Shown here: piece by piece, positions 55,371 to 63,419 of the stretch
How positions within the stretch are numbered: the stretch's first letter is position 1
Layout of the letters: each line of letters starts with the position of its first letter
NCBI GenBank assembly: GCA_963844695.1
Contig: CAWJPL010000035.1
Location: 124,001 to 188,000, forward strand
Origin: RYN-230 sp963844695
GTDB taxonomy: Bacteria; Actinomycetota; Actinomycetes; Streptosporangiales; Streptosporangiaceae
Length of the DNA: 64,000 nt
Reading direction: 5' to 3'
Notes under the pieces: generated by a model
Database searches by the model: none
What the model was told of the DNA's origin: nothing
The model's input: the letters and a program-made list of their open reading frames with translations, nothing else
Translations under genes and position numbers: made by a program

Positions 55371-55680
55371 TCGGTGACCCCGATCCGCCGGGCGAAGTCT
55401 TCGGCCTGGCGGTGGACGCTAAGCGGGGCCGTGGTCATCAGGTCGCGGACGAGGCGGCGGGCCGCGGGGCGGCCGGTGATCTCCTCGGGGGCGATCTCCT
55501 CGCCCGCGCGGAGCGCCAGGTAGGCCCGTTCGTGCCTGCCGCATTGCAGGAACGCGCGGGCGGTGTCCATGAGGAAGCTCGCCTTCCGCTCGGTAACGTC
55601 GATCCGGCCTAGATACACGGTACGGGCGACGTCGATCGCGGTGCCCGCGTCCCCCAGGGTGACGGCACACGGCTGGGAGT
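55367..55680 (-). pseudogene. C-terminal fragment of an XRE-type regulator
   Basis: The preserved part reads TLGDAGTAIDVARTVYLGRI, DVTERKASFLMDTARAFLQC, GRHERAYLALRAGEEIAPEE, the TPR-like C-terminus of large XRE-family actinobacterial regulators that pair with this flavoprotein. The helix-turn-helix and ~250 N-terminal residues are gone. At about 55672 the sequence switches abruptly to a plus-strand HicB-like gene. Confidence 0.65.
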
Positions 55681-56024
55681 TGCACATCGATGGCGTCGGA
55701 GTTACCCAATCCCGCAACCTTGACGGCGCCGAGCAGATGGTGCGCGACTACATCGAGTCCCTTACCGGCCGCGACACGAGCAACGACGAGGTCACGATCT
55801 AGCCCGAGGTCGGCGACGGACTGGACGAGGCCACACAGGCGGCCAGGGATGCCGTGTCGGCGGCCGACCGCGCGGTGCGTGCCGCCGCGGCGCAGTCCCG
55901 TCAGGCCGCTCGCGATCTGAAGGATGCTGGGCTCTCCGGCCGAGACATCGCTGCCATCCTGCGCGTCTCAGCTCAGCGAGTGTCGCAACTACTCAAGGGT
56001 TACAAGACGCCAGCGCACCGATGA
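55673..56024 (+). pseudogene. HicB-like antitoxin-type protein, headless and with a premature stop
   Basis: GWELHIDGVGVTQSRNLDGA and EQMVRDYIESLTGRD are the HicB-like N-domain; the TAG at 55800-55802 interrupts it after NDEVTI. The same frame then runs on as PEVGDGLDEATQAARDAVSA and LKDAGLSGRDIAAILRVSAQ, RVSQLLKGYK, a C-terminal helix-turn-helix, to TGA 56022-56024. The usual ~10 N-terminal residues are missing at the junction with the XRE fragment. A helix-turn-helix translated from an internal start remains conceivable. Confidence 0.65.
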
Positions 56025-56194
56025 TAGTCACGTCCGATCAGGGCGGGCCGGAACTGGCTCTCGATCTAGGTCTTCGTAGCGCGGGTGACGAGGGTTTGCC
56101 CGTGGTCTGGCCAGGATGTGGCACGGCGGCGGACGGCTTGGTAGCCGGCTTGGTGTCAAGCGGCTGTTGACACCAGCTCGGCCTGTAGGCCGGT

Positions 56195-56407
56195 CTAGAT
56201 CTGAGGTCGTTGCGATCTGATCAGGAGGAGCAGGAGCCCGCCGATCAGGCCGACGAGGATGACGAGGCTGCTCCATAGCGGCGCCAGAACCCACCACCAG
56301 GACCAGCCAATGATCCCGGCCAGCTTCAGCGCGATCAGAGGAATCACTGCCAGGGGCAGCTGGCCGGGAAGTGACAGTCGCCACGATGATCCCTGTCCGC
56401 TGGTCAC
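56195..56407 (-). CDS. Small membrane protein of the Fragile-X-F-associated-like type
   Basis: About 70 residues from GTG 56405-56407 (VTSGQGSSWRLSLPGQLPLA). The core LALKLAGIIGWSWWWVLAPL-like segment (ALKLAGIIGWSWWWVLAPLW) is the hallmark of this short two-helix family, common in phages and mobile elements of actinomycetes. No function is known. No strong ribosome-binding site supports the start. Confidence 0.6.
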   Translation of the reverse strand: MTSGQGSSWRLSLPGQLPLAVIPLIALKLAGIIGWSWWWVLAPLWSSLVILVGLIGGLLLLLIRSQRPQI

Positions 56408-56859
56408 GGTACGAGGGTATCCGGCAGGTGGCAGCCGGAACCGGAGGGAACCGAGTCGAGAGAGGCCCGCCCTCCTGATCAGCGCCAACCTGACCGGCTT
56501 CCACTCCGCTGCTGCCACGGGCAAGCTGGCCACATCAGAGGTACGCCAACGCGGGAGGCATCGGCGCGCAGCGGGCACGGAAAGGCAAGCGTGCACCATG
56601 ACGCCAACGGCAGAGACTGCTGATCATGGCCCTGAGCTGGGAAGGAAACTGTGGAGCGGGTGACGAGAATCGAACTCGCACTACCAGCTTGGGAAGCGGA
56701 GCGGTTGCGGCGCTAGAGTCCCTGACCAGCCTCGTGGAAGCTGTCGTAGCACCGGCCCAGGCGGGCAGGGTGGAGGCGACGAGTTACCGCCACTCGTCTC
56801 CCTGCTATATGAGTTAACGTGCGGCCCGGAGGAGGCCGCCGGGACAAGGGAGTCTGCAG
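56408..56859. other. Intergenic stretch holding att-like core B
   Basis: No protein gene is supported. Bases 56601-56651 repeat the ~50 bases in front of copy A (AGACTGCTGATCATG and flanks), and the tRNA-Gly 3' half follows. A ribosome-binding AAGGGAG near 56848 serves the next gene. Confidence 0.5.
56652..56697 (-). repeat. att-like core B: 3' half of tRNA-Gly(CCC)
   Basis: On the minus strand it reads GCTTCCCAAGCTGGTAGTGC and then the T-arm and CACCCGCTCCA. The CCC anticodon in its loop is intact; there is one substitution relative to copies C and D. The 5' half of a tRNA does not follow upstream. Confidence 0.8.
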
Positions 56860-57219
56860 ATGACGCGGTACCTGATCTCGTTCGGTGCCCACGCGATGGA
56901 CCATATCCCCGGCGAGGACATGCTGGCCGTGGCCAAGGCCGCGCACGCAGTGGTTCAGGAGGCCGTGAACGCTGGCGTGTTTGTGTGCGGCGGCGGACTG
57001 GAAGACCAGCGGGCGAGCATCGTGGCCACCGAAGGGACGGTCACCGACGGCCCGTACCCGGAGGCCATCGGCGGGCTCACGGTCGTCGAGGTGCCCTCAC
57101 GCGAGGAGGCGCTGAAGTGGGCTGCCAAGATCGCCGTCGCCTGCCGCTGTGCGCAAGAGGTCCGGGAGTTCGGGCCCGACCCCGAACTCGACGAGATGCT
57201 CCGCCAGGCAGATAGGTGA
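56860..57219 (+). CDS. YCII-related domain protein
   Basis: 119 residues from ATG 56860 with AAGGGAG eight bases upstream. MTRYLISFGAHAMDHIPGED, FVCGGGLEDQRASIVATEGT, VTDGPYPEAIGGLTVVEVPS match the ferredoxin-like YCII family, often annotated as DGPF-domain or sigma-factor-linked proteins. The role is unknown. Confidence 0.85.
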   Translation: MTRYLISFGAHAMDHIPGEDMLAVAKAAHAVVQEAVNAGVFVCGGGLEDQRASIVATEGTVTDGPYPEAIGGLTVVEVPSREEALKWAAKIAVACRCAQEVREFGPDPELDEMLRQADR

Positions 57220-57364
57220 CGGTGACGTCAACCCTGCCCGGTCTGAAAGGCCAGGCTCCGCAGCTTCCCAGGACGGGGCTGGCCATACCCAGATCCGCGC
57301 AGCGAGAATCAGATCCTAGAAACCGTCAAGCGTCACCGGAAGCCCCGTCAACCATCAGCCGGGC

Positions 57365-58183
57365 TTAGGCAAACAGGGCACCGTTGTATCCGGCTCCGAC
57401 TTCGTGGGCGGGGAGTAAGCCTCCGATGTGCTCGAGGTAGACGGCTAGGCCCTCTTTGATCCTGCGAGGGCCGCGAAGGTCCTGGAGCCAAGGCGGGACC
57501 TCGGAGTAGTCCAGGTCGGGATTGTCACCGCAGCTGGGGCAGATGACCTCGAATGCGTCGGTGTATCCGCTTTCGGCCCCGCCATCCACGAGGCGGAACG
57601 GCTGACGCCGCAGCCTCGCCGTCCGGCCGTGGCCCGCCTGGCCGGGGGGAGGGAGTGTCACTACTCTCCGGATGTCTGCAGGCAGCCGTGAGTCACCCGG
57701 CCGGCCGGGCGTGGCCTCGGACAGCCCGACATGCTCGGAGTATGCCTCAACGCCTGCCTCCAGCGTGTACGGCCCGCGGATGCGCTGAAGCCGGGGTGAG
57801 ATCCCCTCGTAATCCAGATACGGGTGATCACCGCAGTCGCGGCAGATGATCTCGAACAGGCCGGTGGGGTTGCCTTCGAGGTCATGCACGACCCAGGCTG
57901 ATTGCCGCCGCAGGGTGGCTGCCCTGCCATGCCCGGGCTGTCCAGCAAGAGGTGGCCCCTGAGGGTCGGTGCGGAGCGGCGAGCCAGGCGCATCACGTAG
58001 CCCGGGTGATGTGGGGGCGGCGCTCAGACGAGGAGGCGGTCCGGTACTCGTCGCGATGTCTGGCTGTTCGGAGCTACTCACTTGACCCCCGGGTCTAGGC
58101 AGGCTACCGCCTACCCCGACGTCAGGGCCAATACCACTGCCGGGGTCTGGAGCAGCGTTATCGTCCGGCGCCACGATACTCAC
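57365..58183 (-). CDS. Unrecognised protein with two tandem Cys-pair repeats
   Basis: 272 residues. After a Pro/Gly/Ser-rich N-terminus of ~85 residues come two copies of a ~65-residue module. Copy 1: GHGRAATLRRQ, FEIICRDCGDHPYLDYEGIS, PRLQRIRGPYTL, AYSEHVG. Copy 2: GHGRTARLRRQ, FEVICPSCGDNPDLDYSEVP, PWLQDLRGPRRI, VYLEHIG. Each has one CxxC pair, so two modules could supply the four ligands of one zinc. No signal peptide or membrane helix. I do not know this family; a DNA- or protein-binding role is only inferred. Confidence 0.7.
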   Translation of the reverse strand: MSIVAPDDNAAPDPGSGIGPDVGVGGSLPRPGGQVSSSEQPDIATSTGPPPRLSAAPTSPGLRDAPGSPLRTDPQGPPLAGQPGHGRAATLRRQSAWVVHDLEGNPTGLFEIICRDCGDHPYLDYEGISPRLQRIRGPYTLEAGVEAYSEHVGLSEATPGRPGDSRLPADIRRVVTLPPPGQAGHGRTARLRRQPFRLVDGGAESGYTDAFEVICPSCGDNPDLDYSEVPPWLQDLRGPRRIKEGLAVYLEHIGGLLPAHEVGAGYNGALFA

Positions 58184-58345
58184 CAGCCCCTACGCAGCAA
58201 CCCCCTTAAGGTGAACAGACTGGCGGGGCGACGATAATGAACAATCTTCTATCCTTCATTTATCTCCGCGTGGCCGCATTCCCTGCGGTTCGCCTACGAT
58301 CCGCGGCCAGCCGTCCCCATCCGGCCAGAGCAGGACTGTTGCGGG

Positions 58346-59272
58346 TCAGGCCGGTGCGGCTCTGGCTATCCACGTGAAGCTACCGGCCTCCGGGAGCTCC
58401 CGGGCAAGCGAGTCGGCGACCAGCCGGCCCAGTGCATCGGCCTCGCGGGTCGGAAGATCAGGATCTACCCAGCCCTCGATTTCGACCCGCAACGTTCGTC
58501 CGGTCCAGCGGGCCCGGGCGTGCGCGTGGATGACTCCTGACACCGACCCTGCGGCTGCCTCGGCGGTGGTGATGACGGCGGGGTCTACGCCGTCGGCCAG
58601 GCGGTGCACGACGTCTTTGGTGACCTCGTAGCCGACGTGGCAGATAAACAAGGTCACCGCCATCCCGGCGATCGGGTCGCCGAGCGGGAAGCCCAGCGCG
58701 ACCGCGACCAGGCCGACCAGGGCGCCCGCTGAGGACAGGGCGTCCAGCCACGAATGCCGGGCATCGGCGATAAGCGTCGCGGAGTTGATGCGCCTGCCCA
58801 CGATGAGCTTGTAGCGGGCGACGACCTGGTTCCCGACGATGCCCAGCGCCGCGCCGACGATGCCCAGGGTGACGTGGCTAGTGGTGCCGTGGTCGATGAA
58901 CTTGCGGATGCTCTCGTACCCGGCGAACCCGGCACTGGCCCAGATGACGATCGCAATCCCGATTCCGGCCAGGTCCTCGGCCCGGTCCAGGCCGTAGGGA
59001 TACCGCTCGGTCGGGCCTTTCCGCGACAGCCGGAAGCCCAGGAACACCACGGCGCTGGTCGAGACGTCGGACAGGTTATGGATAGCGTCCCCGAGCAGAC
59101 CGACCGAGCCGGTCAGGACCGCCAGCAGCAGCTCGATAATGCCGGTCGCGGCCAGCCCGATCGCGCTGACCGCGATCGCCCGGTTGGCTTCCCGGCGTTC
59201 CTGCACGTCATCCCGGGTGCTCGGCAGCGGGAACGCAGCGGCCGGGTCGCGCACGCCTGCGGTTTTATGCAT
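58346..59272 (-). CDS. Cation diffusion facilitator (CDF) transporter
   Basis: 308 residues from ATG 59270-59272 (MHKTAGVRDPAAAFPLPSTR); earlier in-frame starts exist but add unrelated sequence. Six helices with the transport-site motif LLGDAIHNLSDVSTSAVVFL (HxxxD) and IADARHSWLDALSSAGALVG (DxxxD-like), and a cytoplasmic C-terminal domain. CDFs export Zn, Co, Fe or Mn against protons. The metal cannot be assigned. It lies inside the att-flanked island. Confidence 0.88.
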   Translation of the reverse strand: MHKTAGVRDPAAAFPLPSTRDDVQERREANRAIAVSAIGLAATGIIELLLAVLTGSVGLLGDAIHNLSDVSTSAVVFLGFRLSRKGPTERYPYGLDRAEDLAGIGIAIVIWASAGFAGYESIRKFIDHGTTSHVTLGIVGAALGIVGNQVVARYKLIVGRRINSATLIADARHSWLDALSSAGALVGLVAVALGFPLGDPIAGMAVTLFICHVGYEVTKDVVHRLADGVDPAVITTAEAAAGSVSGVIHAHARARWTGRTLRVEIEGWVDPDLPTREADALGRLVADSLARELPEAGSFTWIARAAPA

Positions 59273-59599
59273 CCTGACAGCATCGCCGGGATGCCTCGGC
59301 AGGACAAATTCGATCAACCCCAGGTAGGTGGCGGGATGGTCGTTGGGCGGCTCACCGGACGGCCCGGTCTTGCGGTCGGACCTCCGACAACTCGCGCTGG
59401 GCAGGACTGCCATCGTGGTCGCCTTCGCGGTTGGCTACCAGATCCGTGCCACGCGGCAGACCCCTGGAAGAACGCCTAGTCTGGTCCGTTTTCCTCATAG
59501 CTGCCCGCTCCTGTCGAGCGGATGCCGGGTCCAGAGTCGGCGGAGTCGATCGCGCCAGCGATGCGGGGAGCGCGCTCTTGACGCGGATTCCGCGACTGG

Positions 59600-59933
59600 G
59601 AAAATCAGGCGGCGGGATGCGCCGCGGTGCCGCGAAGCGGCACCGCCTTGATCGGATGTCGGCCTGGTCATACGGGGTGCGGTCGATCGGTGCCGAAGGC
59701 CTGCACTTACACGATCTCCGCCACACGGGCAACGCGTTCGCGGCGTCCAGCGGCGCGGGCCTGCGAGATCTCATGGCCCGGATGGGGCACGACAGCGAGC
59801 GCAGCCATGTACCAGCACGAGGCGCGGGGCGCAGACCAGGCCGATCACCCGGGCTATCGACACCCACGTCCAGCCCGAGCAGTCCAACGACGACGACGAC
59901 GGGTCAGCCGGAGTACTCACCCCGGTGGGCTAA
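59600..59933 (+). pseudogene. Tyrosine integrase, C-terminal remnant 1
   Basis: The catalytic box GLHLHDLRHTGNAFAASSGA (HxxR) and LMARMGHDSE (helix with GH) are intact in one frame. Then YQHEARGADQ with the nucleophile Tyr is in a second frame and DTHVQPEQSN, GSAGVLTPVG in a third, ending with TAA 59931-59933. The core-binding domain and most of the catalytic domain are absent. It sits 90 bases before att-like core C, the usual int-attP arrangement of actinomycete integrative elements. Confidence 0.72.
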
Positions 59934-60023
59934 TGGCCCGCTAATGGCCCGCAAGATCAAAGAAGGCGTGAGGATGATCAAGCCCCGGGCTCGGCATTCG
60001 GCCCTGACCTGGGCTTGGACTCG

Positions 60024-60175
60024 TGGAGCGGGTGACGAGAATCGAACTCGCACTATCAGCTTGGGAGCCGAACGGTTATCGCTGTCAGGGGCGCTGACCT
60101 GGCGTCCTTGGCGGTCCCGAGTGACCCTGATTGACCCCTCGTCACCCTGGTTAATGGCGCGCTAATGGCACGACG
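60024..60175 (-). repeat. att-like core C with shared flank
   Basis: 60024-60068 is the 3' half of tRNA-Gly(CCC) on the minus strand. The following ~107 bases (AACGGTTATCGCTGTCAGGG onward, including repeated TAATGGC) recur with substitutions after copy D at 61382-61488. The pair therefore represents a duplicated attachment region, not two independent tRNA scraps. Confidence 0.8.
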
Positions 60176-60756
60176 ATCATGCCCTGGCCCTGGGCGGCTC
60201 GGGACGCTTCGTGCCCTGCTCCTCCCCCGTCCTTCTCGTAGCTGCCCGCCCTTGGCCGTGGCCGCCGTGTCCAGGCTCGCGAAGCGACCACTTGCGGCTT
60301 GGCCTGGACTCGGCGGACTCGGCCAAGATCATCGAGCAGTGCGGGGACGGATCGACTGGTCCCATTCGCGGCAAGCTACCCCACGAGGAGTAGTTTTGCA
60401 GACCGCCCCAGCTCAGGCCGGTCTATCGCCTGTGGCCTGCGGTAACGCTTGCGGGATCGACCCAGCGGTGACGTTGTATCCCACGTATGTCCCGGGTGGC
60501 GAGGATTGGGCCCAGGAGTTGGACTATCAGCTTGGGAACTGGCCTGTCATTGCTCCGCAGCCAGCACATCGCAGGTCAGCCACCGTCACCAAGTGTCCGT
60601 GAGTGGCCATCAGGGACGACTCCGGGCTTCCCCTTCGAGCACGCAGCGGGCACGGCCACCATATGGCTAATCGTTGATCGGCCGTCAAGCGTCCCTTGAC
60701 AAGAGACCTGTGATTCAACGCAGGTTGACACTCACCATGCCGTCCTCGGAGAAAAG
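60176..60756. other. Gene-poor stretch with a partial att core
   Basis: ACTATCAGCTTGGGAA at 60523-60538 matches 16 bases of the att core, preceded by GGGTGGCGAG, which recalls GGGTGACGAG of the intact copies. It is probably a decayed fifth copy. A 145-codon frame spanning 60165-60602 has no recognisable domain and its composition looks non-coding. Confidence 0.45.
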
Positions 60757-61095
60757 TCAATCGACTGCTGGGTGCGGACCCCTGAAGCCACCAGACATTG
60801 GCGTCAGGTAGAACACCTCTGTGGACTCCAGAAGGGAATCCCTGTTCGCTTGAAACTGCCGGGTATGGTCCTGCGCCTGATGCTCCACAAACGCAGCCCG
60901 GTTTTCGTACTCCTCGTAGAAGATCCGCTCCTGGGGTTGGCCTTCTACCTGATAGCAGATGTAGGTGACCACCCGTTGCTCATTTTGGAGGGTCAGCCTG
61001 GTGGCCCGCCTGACAAGTTCGTCGAACTCCGCTTCCGCACCGGGATGCACCGTGAACCGCGCGACGAGACGGAAGAGCCTCTCCCCTTGATCCAT
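60757..61095 (-). CDS. Antibiotic biosynthesis monooxygenase (ABM) domain protein
   Basis: About 112 residues. Two ATGs lie in frame; the second (61093-61095, MDQGERLFRLVARFTVHPGA) is preferred because GGAG abuts the first but is six bases from the second. EAEFDELVRRATRLTLQNEQ and RIFYEEYENRAAFVEHQAQD, HTRQFQ match the ABM ferredoxin-like fold. It may be a quinone-type monooxygenase, but many relatives have no tested activity. Confidence 0.82.
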   Translation of the reverse strand: MDQGERLFRLVARFTVHPGAEAEFDELVRRATRLTLQNEQRVVTYICYQVEGQPQERIFYEEYENRAAFVEHQAQDHTRQFQANRDSLLESTEVFYLTPMSGGFRGPHPAVD

Positions 61096-61178
61096 GATCA
61101 TCTCCTGAGCGCTGGATGACCGCCGGTGCCTACCCTACGGCGTGACACGGAAGTGCAATGCCTCCCGATTCCGCCTCA

Positions 61179-61255
61179 ATCCTCCACGTCCAGGCCGAGC
61201 AGTCCGCGGCGAGGATGACGACGGCCAGCCGGGCGTGCTCGCCCCCGTGGGCTAA
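61179..61255 (+). pseudogene. Tyrosine integrase, C-terminal remnant 2
   Basis: The sequence CACGTCCAGGCCGAGCAGTC and the end DDGQPGVLAPVG with TAA 61253-61255 parallel the last ~25 codons of remnant 1 (HVQPEQSN...GSAGVLTPVG). A frame change lies between the two parts. It is followed after 80 bases by att-like core D, repeating the int-att order seen at copy C. Confidence 0.6.
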
Positions 61256-61335
61256 TGGCACGGAAGATCAACAACTGCCAAGCAGAGGCAACGGGCCGCG
61301 CCGGGGAGACCGGCGCTGACCTGCAAAGAAGCTCC

Positions 61336-61488
61336 TGGAGCGGGTGACGAGAATCGAACTCGCACTATCAGCTTGGGAAGCCGAACGGTTATCGCTGTCA
61401 GGGGCGCTGACCTGGCGTCCCTGACAGCCCCAAGTGACCGTGGTTGCCCCCTCGTAACCCTGGCTAATGGCACGCAAATGGCACGACG
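61336..61488 (-). repeat. att-like core D with shared flank
   Basis: 61336-61381 matches the tRNA-Gly(CCC) 3' half (minus strand GCTTCCCAAGCTGATAGTGC, then T-arm and CACCCGCTCCA). 61382-61488 is the second copy of the flank found after copy C. No D-arm or 5' acceptor strand is present, so this is not a functional tRNA gene. Confidence 0.82.
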
Positions 61489-61495
61489 GCCTTAC

Positions 61496-61930
61496 TCAAT
61501 CACCGAGCTTCGTCAGGAGTTCGAGATCTTTCACGTTGGCGAAAATGCCATCGTGCGCCACGAGGGGAACCTGAAGCCAGATCGCTGTGGCCGCCACCCA
61601 ACGGTCCGCCTCATGCTCCTTCTGGCCCAGGCCGTGGCCGGTCCGGACACACCATGTGCGGAGTGAGGCATATGCCTCGACCAGGTTCGGTCCCGGCCAG
61701 ACGATCTCCGCCCTGGCTATCTCATACTCCAGCCGCCGCAGCCTTCCCGGTCCCCACCCGGCCAGCCTGGCGCCGTAACCAAGCTCGGCGACAGTGACAA
61801 ATGAAATGACAGCGGGCCGACCCTCAAGGACCGGGCGGTAGCGCGCGGCAAGTAAGCTCCCGCTCGGTGTCAAGCGCGCAGCGAAGACTCCTGTGTTGAC
61901 GACGACCGGGCCGCGAGAGCCAGGGCTCAT
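61496..61930 (-). CDS. PIN-domain (VapC-like) toxin with altered active site
   Basis: 144 residues: GPVVVNTGVFAARL, ISFVTVAELGYGARLAGWGP, EIVWPGPNLVEAYASLRTW, GQKEHEADRWVAATAIWLQV, PLVAHDGIFANV. It is a complete PIN fold, but the first catalytic Asp (normally VVxDTxV) is Asn at residue 12. The later acidic residues (Glu in TVAEL, Asp in EADRW, Asp in HDGIF) are kept. Loss of the first Asp usually abolishes RNase activity, so it is likely an inactive toxin. ATG overlaps the antitoxin stop (ATGA). Confidence 0.82.
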   Translation of the reverse strand: MSPGSRGPVVVNTGVFAARLTPSGSLLAARYRPVLEGRPAVISFVTVAELGYGARLAGWGPGRLRRLEYEIARAEIVWPGPNLVEAYASLRTWCVRTGHGLGQKEHEADRWVAATAIWLQVPLVAHDGIFANVKDLELLTKLGD

Positions 61931-62097
61931 GCGTCAAGCACAGCCGCGAGGAAGAGGCGATCCTCATCCTCTGTAAGGTCATCGATAAGTGCATCCTCGT
62001 CAGGAGGCAGCGGACGCGCAGCAGCGAGCACGTCGTCTTTGGCTCGCTCCCGGGTCACCCCCTGGGAGACTGGCTTGTGTGCTTCTGGCTCTGACAA
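61927..62097 (-). CDS. Antitoxin partner of the PIN-domain protein
   Basis: 56 residues. TTG 62095-62097 is chosen because GGAGG lies seven bases upstream; an ATG five codons earlier would place that GGAGG inside the gene. The protein (TRERAKDDVLAAARPLPPDE, DALIDDLTEDEDRLFLAAVL) is acidic and short, with no clear DNA-binding domain. Its position and four-base overlap with the PIN gene, not its sequence, give the assignment. Confidence 0.6.
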   Translation of the reverse strand: MSEPEAHKPVSQGVTRERAKDDVLAAARPLPPDEDALIDDLTEDEDRLFLAAVLDA

Positions 62098-62228
62098 CGT
62101 GCACCTCCACATCTACTGTCAGGCTACACGCGACTACCGGCAGGACTCTTGCCGTGCTCCAGTATGCGGTGGTCGCCAGCACGGCAGGATTTGAGTACTC
62201 GCTGTGATCGGTAGCGACTGGGGGCGCT

Positions 62229-63275
62229 ATGGGCAGGCTTGATGCTACGGAGGGGCTGCTGTCAGGCCCGGGCGGCCGTCGCCTGTGCTGGACACTGCTG
62301 GACGCTGGCGACCATCCCGGCTGGGCCCGCGTGCGGCAGGAAAGCATTGCCGGAGATCTGACCGGGCTCATCAGAGAACTTGCCGCCTGCGTCTCGCTTG
62401 TAGACCTTGCCCACATCGCGACCACTATCGACGACCTGGCGCTCCTGACAGCTCTCGCCGAGACAGTGGACCGCGCCCGCTACTGGGGGGCGCCGGATAA
62501 AGAAGACCGGGCCCTTAACGACCCGGCCGTGCGGGAGGCGTTGCTGCCCGTCGCCGAGGCCGTCACTAGTAGTCCGGCTGCTCAATGGTGGCCATCCCCG
62601 GTCGCGATCGACGACCAGCAGTACGTGGAGTGGCTCGACGAGCACGGCAGCCCGCCTGCCTTGACGGGCGCCGCCGCGGAGCTTGCCGCCTGGCGAACGA
62701 CGACCATCGAGGATGAGCGGTCAGCCCGAAAGCGGCCGAAGGACCCATCTGCCTCGTGGGGCGGCTATTGGTGGTCGGCGCCGATCCCGTCACGGCTCCT
62801 GTCAACCACGAGATCGATTCCCGGCCTCGAAGCGGTGGGACTGGCCTTGATCGAGGATGGGTTTGGCCAGAGGAACGCACGCTGCTGGCCCGTCGAGCTA
62901 CGGCCGGGTGCGCGGATCTACGAGATCTCGTCTCCAGAAGACTGGGCAGAGATGGTGGGCCGCTATCCGGTCGATGTCAGCAAATCCCGACGTCATGACT
63001 GGTGGAGGGTCACAGGCTGGGCTGGCAGGTGGCTAATCCCCGACTTCGCCGCCGTCGCCGCAGACTACGACGCAGTCCACCTGAGCATCGCGGGCTACCT
63101 CACCACTGCGGGACGCGCCCTGTCCGTGGCTGACGCACGCACGGTCCTGGCAGGCTGGAACCCCGACCAGACGTTCTGGCTGACCGAGGTCTTGACGTCT
63201 GCTGGACCTCCCACCAGCTGGGTGGACTTGGATGACGGGCGGCTCGGTTGGACCCTCAGCGGCGCAGATCCGTGA
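62229..63275 (+). CDS. Unrecognised ~348-residue soluble protein, paralogue 2
   Basis: 348 residues from ATG 62229 (MGRLDATEGLLSGPGGRRLC). It aligns without gaps over most of its length with the gene at 47.8 kb: GDLTGLIRELAACVSLVDLA, STTRSIPGLEAVGLALIEDG, ARIYEISSPEDWAEMVGRYP, SRRHDWWRVTGWAGRWLIPD, LSIAGYLTTAGRALSVADAR. Its stop lies inside a degenerate att-like copy. The duplication probably moved with the island. Family and function not recognised. Confidence 0.75.
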   Translation: MGRLDATEGLLSGPGGRRLCWTLLDAGDHPGWARVRQESIAGDLTGLIRELAACVSLVDLAHIATTIDDLALLTALAETVDRARYWGAPDKEDRALNDPAVREALLPVAEAVTSSPAAQWWPSPVAIDDQQYVEWLDEHGSPPALTGAAAELAAWRTTTIEDERSARKRPKDPSASWGGYWWSAPIPSRLLSTTRSIPGLEAVGLALIEDGFGQRNARCWPVELRPGARIYEISSPEDWAEMVGRYPVDVSKSRRHDWWRVTGWAGRWLIPDFAAVAADYDAVHLSIAGYLTTAGRALSVADARTVLAGWNPDQTFWLTEVLTSAGPPTSWVDLDDGRLGWTLSGADP

Positions 63276-63310
63276 CGAGAGTAGAAGCCCAACTATCAGC
63301 CTGAACAGCT
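63272..63310 (-). repeat. Degenerate sixth att-like copy
   Basis: GTGACGAGA, then AACTATCAGC and a final AGC align with the att core at 28 of 38 positions by eye. It overlaps the stop of paralogue 2. Its quality is much lower than copies A-D, so chance similarity cannot be excluded. Confidence 0.4.
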
Positions 63311-63419
63311 GAGGGAGCCGTGATCGCGGAACGCTGAGCATCTAACCGGAAAATCCCCACCTACCTCAGCCATGCGGGCGGCAGCGGACCCTGGCCAGTG
63401 ACTGCCGGCAGGGTCTGGG

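Noticed and set aside
60165..60602. A 145-codon plus-strand ORF between att-like copies C and D
   Set aside because: No domain, no ribosome-binding site, and it spans a degenerate att core; probably chance.
61336..61381. Functional tRNA-Gly gene
   Set aside because: Only the anticodon-to-CCA half is present; no D-arm or 5' acceptor strand follows, and the same holds for the other copies.
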